DNA of 56,131 bases from an uncultured Campylobacter sp. (GTDB lineage: Bacteria; Campylobacterota; Campylobacteria; Campylobacterales; Campylobacteraceae): contig NZ_CAMYFP010000010.1 of the NCBI RefSeq assembly GCF_947255105.1, positions 1-56,131 of the forward strand. The letters run 5' to 3'. A program made the position numbers and the translations under genes. Positions 43,048-51,586 of this stretch are shown here, in pieces; position 1 is the stretch's first letter, and each line of letters starts with the position of its first letter. The notes below the pieces were generated by a model that made no database searches, had not been told where the DNA came from, and saw nothing but the letters and a program-made list of their open reading frames with translations.

Positions 43048-43575
43048 ATGAACAAATTTTTAAGTGGCGCTCTAATGTTGAGCGTATTTTCGCTTTTTGC
43101 AGTTGCAGGAGAGGTTCCTATTGGCGAGCCAATAGAGAAAAATGGTATGGAGATAGCAGCAGTTTATCTTCAACCAATAGATATGGAGCCTAAAGGTATT
43201 GATCTTCCACCAAGTTTGGCAGATATCCACCTAGAGGCAGATATACATGCTATCGAAGGCAATGAAAACGGCTTTGCGGCTGGTGAGTGGATTCCATATT
43301 TGGAAGTCTCTTACGTTCTTAAAAACCTTGACAATGGCAAGGTCAAAAAAGGAACATTTATGCCTATGGTAGCAAGTGATGGACCTCACTATGGTTCAAA
43401 TATCAAGATGGATGGTGGCGTTGGTAACTATGAGCTTACATTCCGCATTAAAAATCCATCAACTCAAGGTTTTGGTCGCCATGCTGACAAAGCAACAGGT
43501 GTTGGTAAGTGGTGGGCACCATTTGAAGTTTCATACAAATTCCAATACACAGGAACTCCTGCTGTAGAGGATTAA
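43048..43575 (+). CDS. p19: periplasmic iron-transport protein P19
   Basis: A 175-residue protein with a cleavable signal peptide (cleaved near residue 20). The mature part has the conserved metal-binding residues of the P19/Tp34 family: HLEADIHA (histidines and glutamate), MPMVASDGPHYG (methionine and histidine) and GFGRHADK (histidine). P19 binds copper and iron and is required for growth in low iron in C. jejuni. It begins directly after the permease stop and has GGAG upstream. Confidence 0.95.
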   Translation: MNKFLSGALMLSVFSLFAVAGEVPIGEPIEKNGMEIAAVYLQPIDMEPKGIDLPPSLADIHLEADIHAIEGNENGFAAGEWIPYLEVSYVLKNLDNGKVKKGTFMPMVASDGPHYGSNIKMDGGVGNYELTFRIKNPSTQGFGRHADKATGVGKWWAPFEVSYKFQYTGTPAVED

Positions 43576-43579
43576 AACA

Positions 43580-43603
43580 AAAGATGTCCGCAAGGGCATC
43601 TTT
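43580..43603 (+). terminator. hairpin between p19 and the DUF2318 gene
   Basis: AAAGATGTCC and GGGCATCTTT pair over 10 bases (one G-U pair) around the stable tetraloop GCAA, 5 bases after the p19 stop. It may reduce read-through into the following genes and keep permease and P19 levels higher. Confidence 0.55.
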
Positions 43604-43659
43604 AAATTTATAAGAGCTTTCTTTGGTTTGTAGAGCTTTCATAAATTTAAAGGATTTAT

Positions 43660-45039
43660 ATGAGTATCTATTTTTACCATGTAGTTTTAGCTTTTTTAGC
43701 TGTCGTTTTTTGTATCTCACTTCTAACCTCAAAAAGAGCCATTAAATTTGGATTATTGCCGTTCTTTGTCGGAGTTTGTGGAGGGCTGCTTATTTTCTCA
43801 ATTACAAAAAAAGCCCTTTTGGATAGTGAGTTTAAAGCGGTATTTGATATTTTTATAGTAGTTGTTGTAGCACTTTTGCCACTGCTTCTCATCTATAAAA
43901 ATGCCCTTTTAAAAAGCTTGCTATTTTTCCCTTTAGGTGTTGGCTATGGCTTTGAGTATGGAGTCCTAAACTCTAACTTTCCGCTTTTTGTGGGAGAGCT
44001 TTTAGATAGCGTAGGCTTTATCAACCTCTTTCTTACAATTTTTGCATTTGTGGTAGTTATCTTTTATTTTCTCATACTTCAAAGAGCAAAAGAGATTTTA
44101 AACCGCGCCTCTAGAGCCATTTTGGTGATTTTTGTCTGTGCTGTTTTGATTGTCGATAGAGTTGGCTTTTTTACTCTCTATCTCATGCACAAAGGACTCA
44201 TCAAAAAAGATCCTGAGCTTCTCTCTATAGTTGCAAAGATAGTCTATGCAAATGGCTTTTTTCCATATATCTTTGCCCTGCTTGGCCTTATAGTTGTCGC
44301 TATCTATCTCTTTTCTATGCCTAAAAAGGTCTCAAAAGAGGATATTGTTAGCTACCGCACAAATTTAGCAGCAAGAGAGCAGAGGATTATAAACTCAACT
44401 ATCTTTGGGCTTTGTGCAGCTCTTGTCATCTCATTTAGCGCCTACTTCAAAATCATCGCCCAAGCGCCACCTCGCATAAGCACTCCAATCATAGTAGAGC
44501 CTGTAGATGGAGTCTTTAAATTTGACGCAAAAATTGTGCTAGATGGAAAGCTTCATAGGTTTGCCTATATTACAGACCAGGGAAGAGAGATAAGATTTTT
44601 CCTTATCAACCGCTTTAATGATAGACTTTCTCCAACTGCTGTCTTTGATGCGTGCAGTATTTGTGGCGATATGGGATATATAAAAAGAGGTGATGATCTT
44701 ATTTGTATCAGTTGTAATGTCAGGATATTTTTGCCAACTGTAGGTAAATTTGGAGGTTGCAATCCAATTCCTTTGGAGTTTAAATTTGACGGTGAAAATA
44801 TAACAATCACTTTAGAGGAGATAGAAAATGGTGCATCATTTTTCTCAAAAGATGTTGAAAAGATGGTGACAGATCCAGTTAGCCTTAAAAAGATTAAAAA
44901 CAACTCCAAATTTAACTATCTCTACTACAACAGAACTTACTTCTTTGAAAATGAAGAGAACCAAGAGAAATTTGAGGCCAATCCGGAAAAATATGTGACT
45001 ACAAAGGGTGAGATTTTGGGAGGAAAAAGAGATGATTAG
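43660..45039 (+). CDS. membrane protein with C-terminal DUF2318 Fe-S-like domain
   Basis: A 459-residue protein with about seven or eight N-terminal membrane helices and a C-terminal domain carrying two CXXC pairs (CSICGDMGY near 331 and CISCNVRIF near 348) and a later cysteine in GGCNPIPL. This matches DUF2318, found in the third gene of the C. jejuni P19 operon. The cysteines suggest metal or Fe-S binding and possible electron transfer to iron in the periplasm. The 3' end overlaps the next gene by 8 bases. Confidence 0.85.
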   Translation: MSIYFYHVVLAFLAVVFCISLLTSKRAIKFGLLPFFVGVCGGLLIFSITKKALLDSEFKAVFDIFIVVVVALLPLLLIYKNALLKSLLFFPLGVGYGFEYGVLNSNFPLFVGELLDSVGFINLFLTIFAFVVVIFYFLILQRAKEILNRASRAILVIFVCAVLIVDRVGFFTLYLMHKGLIKKDPELLSIVAKIVYANGFFPYIFALLGLIVVAIYLFSMPKKVSKEDIVSYRTNLAAREQRIINSTIFGLCAALVISFSAYFKIIAQAPPRISTPIIVEPVDGVFKFDAKIVLDGKLHRFAYITDQGREIRFFLINRFNDRLSPTAVFDACSICGDMGYIKRGDDLICISCNVRIFLPTVGKFGGCNPIPLEFKFDGENITITLEEIENGASFFSKDVEKMVTDPVSLKKIKNNSKFNYLYYNRTYFFENEENQEKFEANPEKYVTTKGEILGGKRDD

Positions 45040-46309
45040 AATGTTTTTTTTGATGGTAAAAAACTCAATCCTAAGGTCAAGCAGCCAAAAATTTCTAACC
45101 TTTTTGACTATCTTTTTGTCTGTTATGCTTATAGCTTGCATGCTAAATATCACCATCAACATAGGCAACAAGGTAGCAGACGAGCTTAGAGGATATGGCG
45201 CAAACATAGTAGTTATGCCAAAAAGTGGAGAGCTTACTATGCAAATAGGCGACAAAGATATCTCGCCTCTTAAAGATGAAGAGTATCTAAAAGAGGGAGA
45301 TCTTCACACCATAAAAGAGATTTTTTGGCGAAACAACATAGTTGCTTTTGCACCATTTTTAACAACTTCTATAAACTTAAACAACAAAAAAATAGAGCTA
45401 GTTGGAACCTATTTTCATAGAGATATCGGAGTAAAAGATGAGCCAGACTTCAAAACGGGCGTTGCTGATCTCTATAGATATTGGCAAGTTGATGGGGAGT
45501 TTCCAAAAGATGATAGCCTTGATGAGATTTTGGTTGGAAAGAGAGTTTTAGAAGAACTTGGCTTAAAGGTTGGCGATAGAGTTGTGATAGGTAAATTTAA
45601 CCCAACAATAGTAGGCAGTCTAACTGCTGGCAAAGAGGAAGATAGTCAAATTTACGCCTCTTTAAAACTAGTCCAAGAGCTAACCGGCAAAGAGGGACTC
45701 ATCCAAAGAGCCCAAGTTAGCGCTATGACAATTCCTGAAAACGACCTTTCAATGAGAGCTAGAAGAGATGCTGATAGCCTAAATAGCATAGAGTATGATA
45801 CTTGGTATTGCTCAGCTTATGCAAGTTCAATAGCCTATCAAATCACACAAGAATACCCACTAGCAGTTGCTAAGGCAGTTTTGAGTGTAAGCTTGGCACA
45901 AAGTGGCATAACTAAAAAAATTCAAGATTTAATGGGCGTTGTGAGTTTGCTAGTGCTAACCATCTCAGCTATTGGCATAACTAGCTTAATGAGTAGTGAA
46001 ATTTACAAAAGAAAGCGAGAGATAGGGTTATTTAAAGCACTTGGTGCAAGTAGTTTTGCCATCTACCTGCAATTTATCATAGAGACATTAAGCGTAGGAC
46101 TTGTGGCCTCTATAGTGGGAACTATTTTTGGCTATTTACTTTCATTTGCCATTGGATACAAAATCTTTGGTAGTTTTATGGGAGTTAGCATTATGGTCTT
46201 TTTCTTAAGTGTGGCTTTTGGGCTGCTTATTTGCATAGCTGGCTCTATCGTCCCACTCAAAAATGTAATCAAACTACTTCCAGCTGAGGTGCTTTATGAT
46301 AGAAAATAA
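45032..46309 (+). CDS. ABC transporter permease, FtsX/MacB-like (first)
   Basis: A 425-residue permease: one N-terminal helix, a large periplasmic domain, and three C-terminal helices, with the FtsX-type motif KRKREIGLFKALGAS near residue 327. I chose ATG 45032 because GGGAGG lies 8 bases upstream; an ATG at 45008 would extend it by 8 residues. It overlaps both neighbours. It pairs with the next permease and the following ATPase. In C. jejuni the equivalent genes support iron acquisition through P19. Confidence 0.88.
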   Translation: MIRMFFLMVKNSILRSSSQKFLTFLTIFLSVMLIACMLNITINIGNKVADELRGYGANIVVMPKSGELTMQIGDKDISPLKDEEYLKEGDLHTIKEIFWRNNIVAFAPFLTTSINLNNKKIELVGTYFHRDIGVKDEPDFKTGVADLYRYWQVDGEFPKDDSLDEILVGKRVLEELGLKVGDRVVIGKFNPTIVGSLTAGKEEDSQIYASLKLVQELTGKEGLIQRAQVSAMTIPENDLSMRARRDADSLNSIEYDTWYCSAYASSIAYQITQEYPLAVAKAVLSVSLAQSGITKKIQDLMGVVSLLVLTISAIGITSLMSSEIYKRKREIGLFKALGASSFAIYLQFIIETLSVGLVASIVGTIFGYLLSFAIGYKIFGSFMGVSIMVFFLSVAFGLLICIAGSIVPLKNVIKLLPAEVLYDRK

Positions 46310-47429
46310 CGATAGTTTTTTAAGAAGAATCATTTTAAAAAGTATAGTAAATGGCGGCGTGCAAAGTCTTATAATCTTCATCTCAGTTCTCATTGGAGCG
46401 ATGGTTTGTTGCGCCTTTGTCAATGTCTATGCAGATATCGATGCAAAAGTCTCAAAAGAGCTAAATAGCTATGGTGCAAATACCATCATAACTCCTAGTG
46501 CAAACAAAGAGTATATAGAGATTAAAGATCTTGAAAAGCTCTCTTTGGAGATTCCAAATCTCATAGCCATCAATCCATATCTTTTTGCCACTGTAAGTAT
46601 CGGTGTGACAGATAGTGTTATGATGGGTCTAAATTTCTCCCAGCTTCACGAAACAATGCCCTATCTAGATCTTAGCAAAGGCGAGTTTATCAATGTAGAT
46701 TTTGATGATAGAAATGGACTAATAGGAGTTGATTTAGCAAAGATTGCAGGTGTAAAAGTTGGCGATGAGATAGAAGTAAGCATAAAAGGCCATCAAGAGG
46801 TCCATAAAATCAAGATAAAAGGGATAGTTTATGATGGCGATAAAGAGGATAATATGCTTATAGTATCCCTAGAGCTTGCAGAAAAAATTCTCAAAAAAGA
46901 GGGTCTTGCAAATTACGCACAAGCAGTCATTAATGACAACTACGACAACATTGTAAAACTTTCAAAAAGGCTAAATAACAGCAACTACGAGCTTTCACCG
47001 ATAAGCAAAGTATCAAAACAACAAGGCGTCATTCTTGATAAGATAAAACTTTTGATGGCTCTTATAAGCATTATTGTGCTTATAATTACTTCAGTTTGTG
47101 TAAATACAAGCCTTAGCTCCATCTTGCTATCTCGCATAAAGCAACTAGCGCTTCTTAGAGCAATTGGCGCCTCCAAAAAAGAGATAGTTGCCATGCTTTT
47201 AAAAGAGATAACACTTCTCTCTTTGCTTGGGGCGATGGGCGGTATTGTATTTGGTTTTTTGTTGGCGCAACTTTTAGGAAGAGTTATCTTTGACTCATCT
47301 ATTGATTTTAGAGTGATAAGTGCCATTGTTGCGACTATTGTGGCGCTCATTTGTGCCTTTTTAGCAAGTTATCTGCCTATCAAAAAGGCATTAAAACAAA
47401 ATTTAGCCAATCTTTTAAGGGGTGAGTAG
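46296..47429 (+). CDS. ABC transporter permease, FtsX/MacB-like (second)
   Basis: A 377-residue paralogue of the preceding permease with the same layout, including SRIKQLALLRAIGASKKEI near residue 280 and three C-terminal helices. The periplasmic domain is shorter. Overlap with the first permease is 14 bases, and the ATPase gene follows without a gap. The two permeases likely form a heterodimer. Confidence 0.88.
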   Translation: MIENNDSFLRRIILKSIVNGGVQSLIIFISVLIGAMVCCAFVNVYADIDAKVSKELNSYGANTIITPSANKEYIEIKDLEKLSLEIPNLIAINPYLFATVSIGVTDSVMMGLNFSQLHETMPYLDLSKGEFINVDFDDRNGLIGVDLAKIAGVKVGDEIEVSIKGHQEVHKIKIKGIVYDGDKEDNMLIVSLELAEKILKKEGLANYAQAVINDNYDNIVKLSKRLNNSNYELSPISKVSKQQGVILDKIKLLMALISIIVLIITSVCVNTSLSSILLSRIKQLALLRAIGASKKEIVAMLLKEITLLSLLGAMGGIVFGFLLAQLLGRVIFDSSIDFRVISAIVATIVALICAFLASYLPIKKALKQNLANLLRGE

Positions 47430-48092
47430 ATGAATATTTTAGAGGTTAAAGGGATATCAAAATACTTTCAAGATGTAGCAGCACTTGACAATATAAATTT
47501 TGATGTCAAAGAGGGACAGTGGGTAAGCATAATGGGTCCAAGTGGAAGTGGCAAATCAACTTTGGTCAATATCCTAAGTCTTATGGATGAGCCAACAAAG
47601 GGAAGTTACACAGTTGGCGGCAAAGATGCATCAAAACTTGATGAAGAGGGTATTTTAAATTTCAGAAGACAAAAGATAGGTTTGGTCTTTCAACAATTCC
47701 ACCTCATACCATATCTAAGTGCTTTAGAAAATGTTATGGTTGCGCAGTATTATCACAGCACAGTAGATAGACAAAGCGCATTAAAGGCATTAGAAAGTGT
47801 CCAACTATCTCACAGAGTAGATCATAGACCAAGTCAGTTAAGTGGTGGCGAACAACAAAGAGTCTGCATAGCAAGAGCACTTATAAATAACCCAGATATC
47901 GTAATTGCCGATGAGCCAACAGGCAACCTTGATGAAGAGAACGAAAAAATAGTTTTGGAGCTTTTTAAAAAGCTAGTCAAAGAGGGCAAAACGCTTCTAC
48001 TCATCACTCACAACATAGAGCTTGGCAAATATGCCGATAAGATTATCTGGCTAAAGCACGGCAAAATAGACAAGATCGAACAGCTAAAATGA
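47430..48092 (+). CDS. ABC transporter ATP-binding protein
   Basis: A 220-residue ATPase of the LolD/MacB type. Walker A is GPSGSGKST, the Q-loop is in GLVFQQFHL, the signature is LSGGEQQR, Walker B is VIADEPTG, and the switch histidine is in LLITHN. It would power the FtsX-like permease pair. The stop overlaps the next start by 4 bases. Confidence 0.93.
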   Translation: MNILEVKGISKYFQDVAALDNINFDVKEGQWVSIMGPSGSGKSTLVNILSLMDEPTKGSYTVGGKDASKLDEEGILNFRRQKIGLVFQQFHLIPYLSALENVMVAQYYHSTVDRQSALKALESVQLSHRVDHRPSQLSGGEQQRVCIARALINNPDIVIADEPTGNLDEENEKIVLELFKKLVKEGKTLLLITHNIELGKYADKIIWLKHGKIDKIEQLK

Positions 48093-48580
48093 GAGCTATT
48101 TTTGCCATAATGGCTCTTTTTTTGTTGAGCGGTTGTTTTGATAGTCATGAAAGACACCATATCGCTCTAAATAGCAGCGATGGCATAACTACCACCTACT
48201 TTCCACGCACCAAAGAGCTTCAAACTTCCAAAAAACAGCCACTAATTCTCTTTTTTTTCACCAAAGAGTGCAAGGCTTGCAGAGTTGAGTTAAAAAGTCT
48301 TAATGAACTTGCACTTAAATTTGGCAAAGAGGCAGAGTTTGTTGGCATTATCAACAGTAAAATAGGCTCAATAGAGGAACTTGAAGAAGAAGAGGGCGAA
48401 AAGATAGAGTTTATGGTTATTGCTGATTATAGTAGTGTGGATTATTTTTCAAAGGCTGTTGGTGGAGTTTTTGGTGTGCCAACGCTTTTTATCTTTGATA
48501 GTAATGGCAAGTTTTATAAAAAATTCCTAGGACTTACTCCAAAAGAGATATTGGAAAAAGAACTTAAATTTCTAATATAA
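48089..48580 (+). CDS. thioredoxin-like lipoprotein of the iron operon
   Basis: A 163-residue protein with a lipoprotein signal (lipobox LLSGC, Cys16) and a thioredoxin fold. The active site is C61-K-A-C64 in FFTKECKACRVE, with cis-Pro in VFGVPTLFIFD. It would act in the periplasm, anchored to a membrane. C. jejuni has two thioredoxin-like genes at this place; only one is present here. It likely reduces a cysteine pair of a partner in the same operon, such as the DUF2318 protein. Confidence 0.88.
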   Translation: MRAIFAIMALFLLSGCFDSHERHHIALNSSDGITTTYFPRTKELQTSKKQPLILFFFTKECKACRVELKSLNELALKFGKEAEFVGIINSKIGSIEELEEEEGEKIEFMVIADYSSVDYFSKAVGGVFGVPTLFIFDSNGKFYKKFLGLTPKEILEKELKFLI

Positions 48581-48641
48581 AAGCCCGTTACCATATATTA
48601 ACAATTAGTTTAATCATAGTTATTTTTTGATAGATATTATT

Positions 48642-48715
48642 AAGTTGTCCAACAAGATAAACCTCCTTTTTGTAACAACTTGGGATGCCGCCACTTGGTA
48701 TCCCTTTAGTTGGAC
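48642..48715 (+). other. structured element, possible RNA switch or mobile-element remnant
   Basis: Three helices can form. A: AAGTTGT 48642-48648 with ACAACTT 48675-48681. C: GGGATGCC 48682-48689 with GGTATCCC 48697-48704 (7-base loop), stacking directly on A. B: GTCCAAC 48647-48653 with GTTGGAC 48709-48715. A and B share two bases and so compete. Helix C has a G-U pair on plus-strand RNA that would be an A-C mismatch on the minus strand, which favours a plus-strand transcript. The region is G+C-richer than its flanks. I recognise no known RNA family. A minus-strand frame also exists here. Confidence 0.4.
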
Positions 48716-48757
48716 CTCCCATTTGACATTTTTAAACTCTAATTATCTATACTTTGA

Positions 48758-48763
48758 TATAAT
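48758..48763 (+). promoter_or_regulatory. -10 box of moaC
   Basis: TATAAT 23 bases before the moaC ATG, followed by the AAAAGGAG ribosome binding site. No clear -35. It lies downstream of the structured element, so moaC can be transcribed without it. Confidence 0.45.
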
Positions 48764-48786
48764 TGTCAAAAATCAAAAGGAGAACA

Positions 48787-49263
48787 ATGCTTACTCACTT
48801 AGATGAAAAAAACAGACCAAAAATGGTAGATGTTAGCGACAAGGAAATTACCAGCAGAGAGGCTACGGCAAGTGGTTTCATAAAGATGAGCGAGGAAGCT
48901 TTTAGAGCCATTAAAGACAACAGCGTAAAAAAAGGTCCTGTCTTGCAAACTGCTGTTATAGCCGCCATACAGGGAGCCAAAAAAACTTCATCTCTCATAC
49001 CGATGTGCCACCCTCTAAATTTAACCTCTATAAAAACAGATATTGTTGAGCATGAAAATGCCTTTGAACTCATTGTAACAGTAAAGGTAGATGGCAAAAC
49101 AGGAGTTGAGATGGAAGCACTTAGTGGCGTTAGTATTGGACTTCTTACCATATATGACATGGTAAAAGCGATAGACAAAAGTATGATCATCTACGACATA
49201 GCGCTACTTAAAAAAAGCGGAGGAAAGAGCGGTGAGTATCTGCGAAAACAAACCAGCCATTGA
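48787..49263 (+). CDS. moaC: cyclic pyranopterin monophosphate synthase MoaC
   Basis: A 158-residue enzyme of molybdenum cofactor synthesis that converts the MoaA product to cyclic pyranopterin phosphate. The conserved PMCHPL, VDGKTGVEMEAL and KKSGGKSGEY motifs are seen. ATG 48787 has AAAGGAG upstream and gives MLTHLDEKN; a start 8 codons upstream would precede the ribosome binding site. It overlaps the next gene by 32 bases. Confidence 0.95.
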   Translation: MLTHLDEKNRPKMVDVSDKEITSREATASGFIKMSEEAFRAIKDNSVKKGPVLQTAVIAAIQGAKKTSSLIPMCHPLNLTSIKTDIVEHENAFELIVTVKVDGKTGVEMEALSGVSIGLLTIYDMVKAIDKSMIIYDIALLKKSGGKSGEYLRKQTSH

Positions 49264-49486
49264 GTATCCGACATTTTGGGAATATAGAGTGATAGTAGAT
49301 AGAGATTTTGATTTGAAAGGTAGAGTAGAAGAGCTTTTAAAAGGGATGAAATTTAAGCTAAATTTCTCCAACATTAGCAAAAATGGCAACTACAAAAGCT
49401 ACTCTCTATCAGTCTTTGTAAAGTCTCAAGATGAGCGACTTGGGCTTTTTAGCTCATTAAAAAAGATAGCCAAATTTGTATTATAG
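49232..49486 (+). CDS. DUF493 (YbeD-like) small protein
   Basis: An 84-residue protein starting at GTG 49232. The segments IEYPTFWEYRVIV and GNYKSYSLSVFVKS fit the DUF493/YbeD family, an ACT-like fold of unclear function, also found next to moaC in C. jejuni. It overlaps moaC by 32 bases. Confidence 0.75.
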   Translation: MSICENKPAIEYPTFWEYRVIVDRDFDLKGRVEELLKGMKFKLNFSNISKNGNYKSYSLSVFVKSQDERLGLFSSLKKIAKFVL

Positions 49487-49494
49487 GTGTGATT

Positions 49495-50742
49495 ATGGAG
49501 AAATTTAAACTACCACAAGAGATAAAAAATAAAGAAGAGTTGCAAGATATCTGTTATAGGATTGCCAATGATGAGTTTAAGGCCGCTACAAAAAAAGAGA
49601 AGATTCAAAGAGCCAAAAAGCTCTACAAAGCACTTTTTGAAAAGACAAAAGAGAGCCATTTTGGCGAAAAAGAGCGACTAGAAGCTATTCTTTTTGGGAT
49701 AAAAAATGCCCTTATAAAAGAGGACGAGGAGCGACTAATAACTCTTATAGATGAGAGATATCAAGTCATCAATCAGATAGATAGGTTGAAAAATGAGATG
49801 CGTGAAGTCATTTATGAGAGCTTTAAAGCTGTTGAAGAGGAGATAAAGCACTCAGACCAAAACAGCCCAGCACTCAATCTTTTAAACGAGTTTTTGCTTG
49901 ACGCTTCAGAGTTAAAAGAGGTCTTTAAAGAGGTTGTGCAGGTTGCTTTGATTGCAGTTATTGAAAGTGGAGAAGATATCAAAGACTCACTTAAAGAGCT
50001 TTGCAAAAACCTACTTTTTTATGCTGTCAATGAGACTGAGTTTAGCAAAGAGAGAGTTCTAAAGGCCTCTAAAATTATCTTAAGCGAGGCAGTAACCATC
50101 GCGCATGAGAGCAAAATTTATGCAAATGATATAGTAGAGGGCGCCATTGTTGGGACAAATGATGGTATTTTAAAGGCGATTGAGAGTTTTAAAGACAAAA
50201 TTAGATTTGCACCAAAAGAGATAAGTTTGGAGTTTAGCGCCCCGCAAGAGGAGCTTTCCACGCTTGAAGATGACTTTATAGAGCTTATTAAAAATATTGC
50301 ACAAAATACGCCCGAGCCTACCAAAACTATGGTAGATGATATTGTAAAAAAAGAGTATGACAACTATCTTTCACGCATAAAAAGGCTTTCAAGCGACTTG
50401 GCCGACCAACTTAGGTGGAAGTTAGAAGAGATCAATATCAATCAAACCTACAAAGAAATTAGGACGATGGCAAACACCAAGTTAGATGAGATAAAGAGCG
50501 ATTTAAAGCAAAAAAGCGCCAATGTCATGGAAAACTTGGAGCTAGAGGAGCGCCTCTCTAAGATGAAAAAAGATTTTGAAGAGTTTGAAAAGAGTGTATC
50601 GGCTAAATTTGGCGAGTTAAAACAGAGAGCCTTTAAAAAAGAAGATCCAAAAGAGATAGCAAAAAGAACCGTAGAGATGACAAAAGAAAACCTAGAACAA
50701 AAAAAACAAGAGAGCGATGAAAATGATAGTAAAAGCAGTTAG
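49495..50742 (+). CDS. long coiled-coil cytoplasmic protein of unknown function
   Basis: A 415-residue, highly charged, almost wholly helical protein without signal peptide or membrane helix. Long heptad-like stretches are seen near the C-terminus (KMKKDFEEFEKSVSAKFGEL, about residues 355-375). A middle glycine-containing segment (EGAIVGTNDGILKAIESF) may insert into or contact membranes. ATG 49495 is preferred over a GTG two codons upstream. It overlaps the following lipoprotein gene by 26 bases. I cannot assign a function; the arrangement after moaC-DUF493 seems conserved in Campylobacter. Confidence 0.6.
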   Translation: MEKFKLPQEIKNKEELQDICYRIANDEFKAATKKEKIQRAKKLYKALFEKTKESHFGEKERLEAILFGIKNALIKEDEERLITLIDERYQVINQIDRLKNEMREVIYESFKAVEEEIKHSDQNSPALNLLNEFLLDASELKEVFKEVVQVALIAVIESGEDIKDSLKELCKNLLFYAVNETEFSKERVLKASKIILSEAVTIAHESKIYANDIVEGAIVGTNDGILKAIESFKDKIRFAPKEISLEFSAPQEELSTLEDDFIELIKNIAQNTPEPTKTMVDDIVKKEYDNYLSRIKRLSSDLADQLRWKLEEININQTYKEIRTMANTKLDEIKSDLKQKSANVMENLELEERLSKMKKDFEEFEKSVSAKFGELKQRAFKKEDPKEIAKRTVEMTKENLEQKKQESDENDSKSS

Positions 50743-51577
50743 GATTGTAGTTTTGGCTCTAGCTCTACTCTGTTTCAATGCCTGCTCAAATGGCAGATTT
50801 CAGCCATCAGTTACAATGACACAAGAGGAGCTTGAAGAGCTAAAAAGACAAAAAGACACAAAAGCTAGAGAGCTTTTAGAGTCTTTACTAGACAACAAAG
50901 AGGGACAAAGAGCTGCCAAAGAGGCGATAGCATTTTGTGATGAGGGATTGCCATCAGGTTGCTATGTCATCGGAAGCTTGAGATTAAGAGGGCTTTATGG
51001 GGTGGAAAAAGATCTAGATGAAGCGATGTCTTATCTAAAAAAAGGCTGCGACGACAACTACGCAAGAGCCTGCCATGCACTAGGTGATGGCTATGCTATG
51101 CAAGAAGATGAGCAAAAAGCACTTTATTACTACAAAAGAGCCGCTAGTATGGGCGATCTTTTAGGCAACTTTGCAGTTGGGCAGCACTATCTAAAGAGCG
51201 ATCCAAGCCTTTCTATGGGCTATTTTGAGATAGCTTGTGATGGCTATTTTGCAAGAGCTTGTGTATCGCTTGCAGCGATATATAGAGAGCGCGGCGGTAT
51301 GCTTCAAGCCTACGCTTATGAAGATATGGCTTGCGATTTGGGCGATTCGCTTGGTTGTTACAACTCAGCCACTAGAAACTATTTTGACAAAAGATATGAT
51401 GACGCACTAGATAAATTTACCAAAAGTTGCAAGCTTGGTAGATATCCATCATGCGAGCGAGCAATTGATCTTATAGAAAAAGATCAAACTAGATTTACCA
51501 AAAGACAAAAAGAGCAGCTCTTAGAAAATATAACTAAGATCATAGAATACAACGCTCAAAACAATAAATTTTTATAA
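50717..51577 (+). CDS. Sel1-repeat (Hcp-like) lipoprotein
   Basis: A 286-residue lipoprotein. The signal peptide ends in a lipobox FNAC (Cys23), followed by Sel1-like repeats from about residue 75 to 255. Repeats such as EDEQKALYYYKRAASMGD and cysteine pairs (GCYVIG, ACHALG, ACVSLA, GCYNSA, PSCERA) resemble the cysteine-rich Hcp family of Helicobacter, where disulfides lock each repeat. The likely place is the periplasmic side of the outer membrane. Function is probably protein binding. It is followed by a second lipoprotein gene 9 bases on. Confidence 0.78.
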   Translation: MKMIVKAVRIVVLALALLCFNACSNGRFQPSVTMTQEELEELKRQKDTKARELLESLLDNKEGQRAAKEAIAFCDEGLPSGCYVIGSLRLRGLYGVEKDLDEAMSYLKKGCDDNYARACHALGDGYAMQEDEQKALYYYKRAASMGDLLGNFAVGQHYLKSDPSLSMGYFEIACDGYFARACVSLAAIYRERGGMLQAYAYEDMACDLGDSLGCYNSATRNYFDKRYDDALDKFTKSCKLGRYPSCERAIDLIEKDQTRFTKRQKEQLLENITKIIEYNAQNNKFL

Positions 51578-51586
51578 AGGCAAAAG

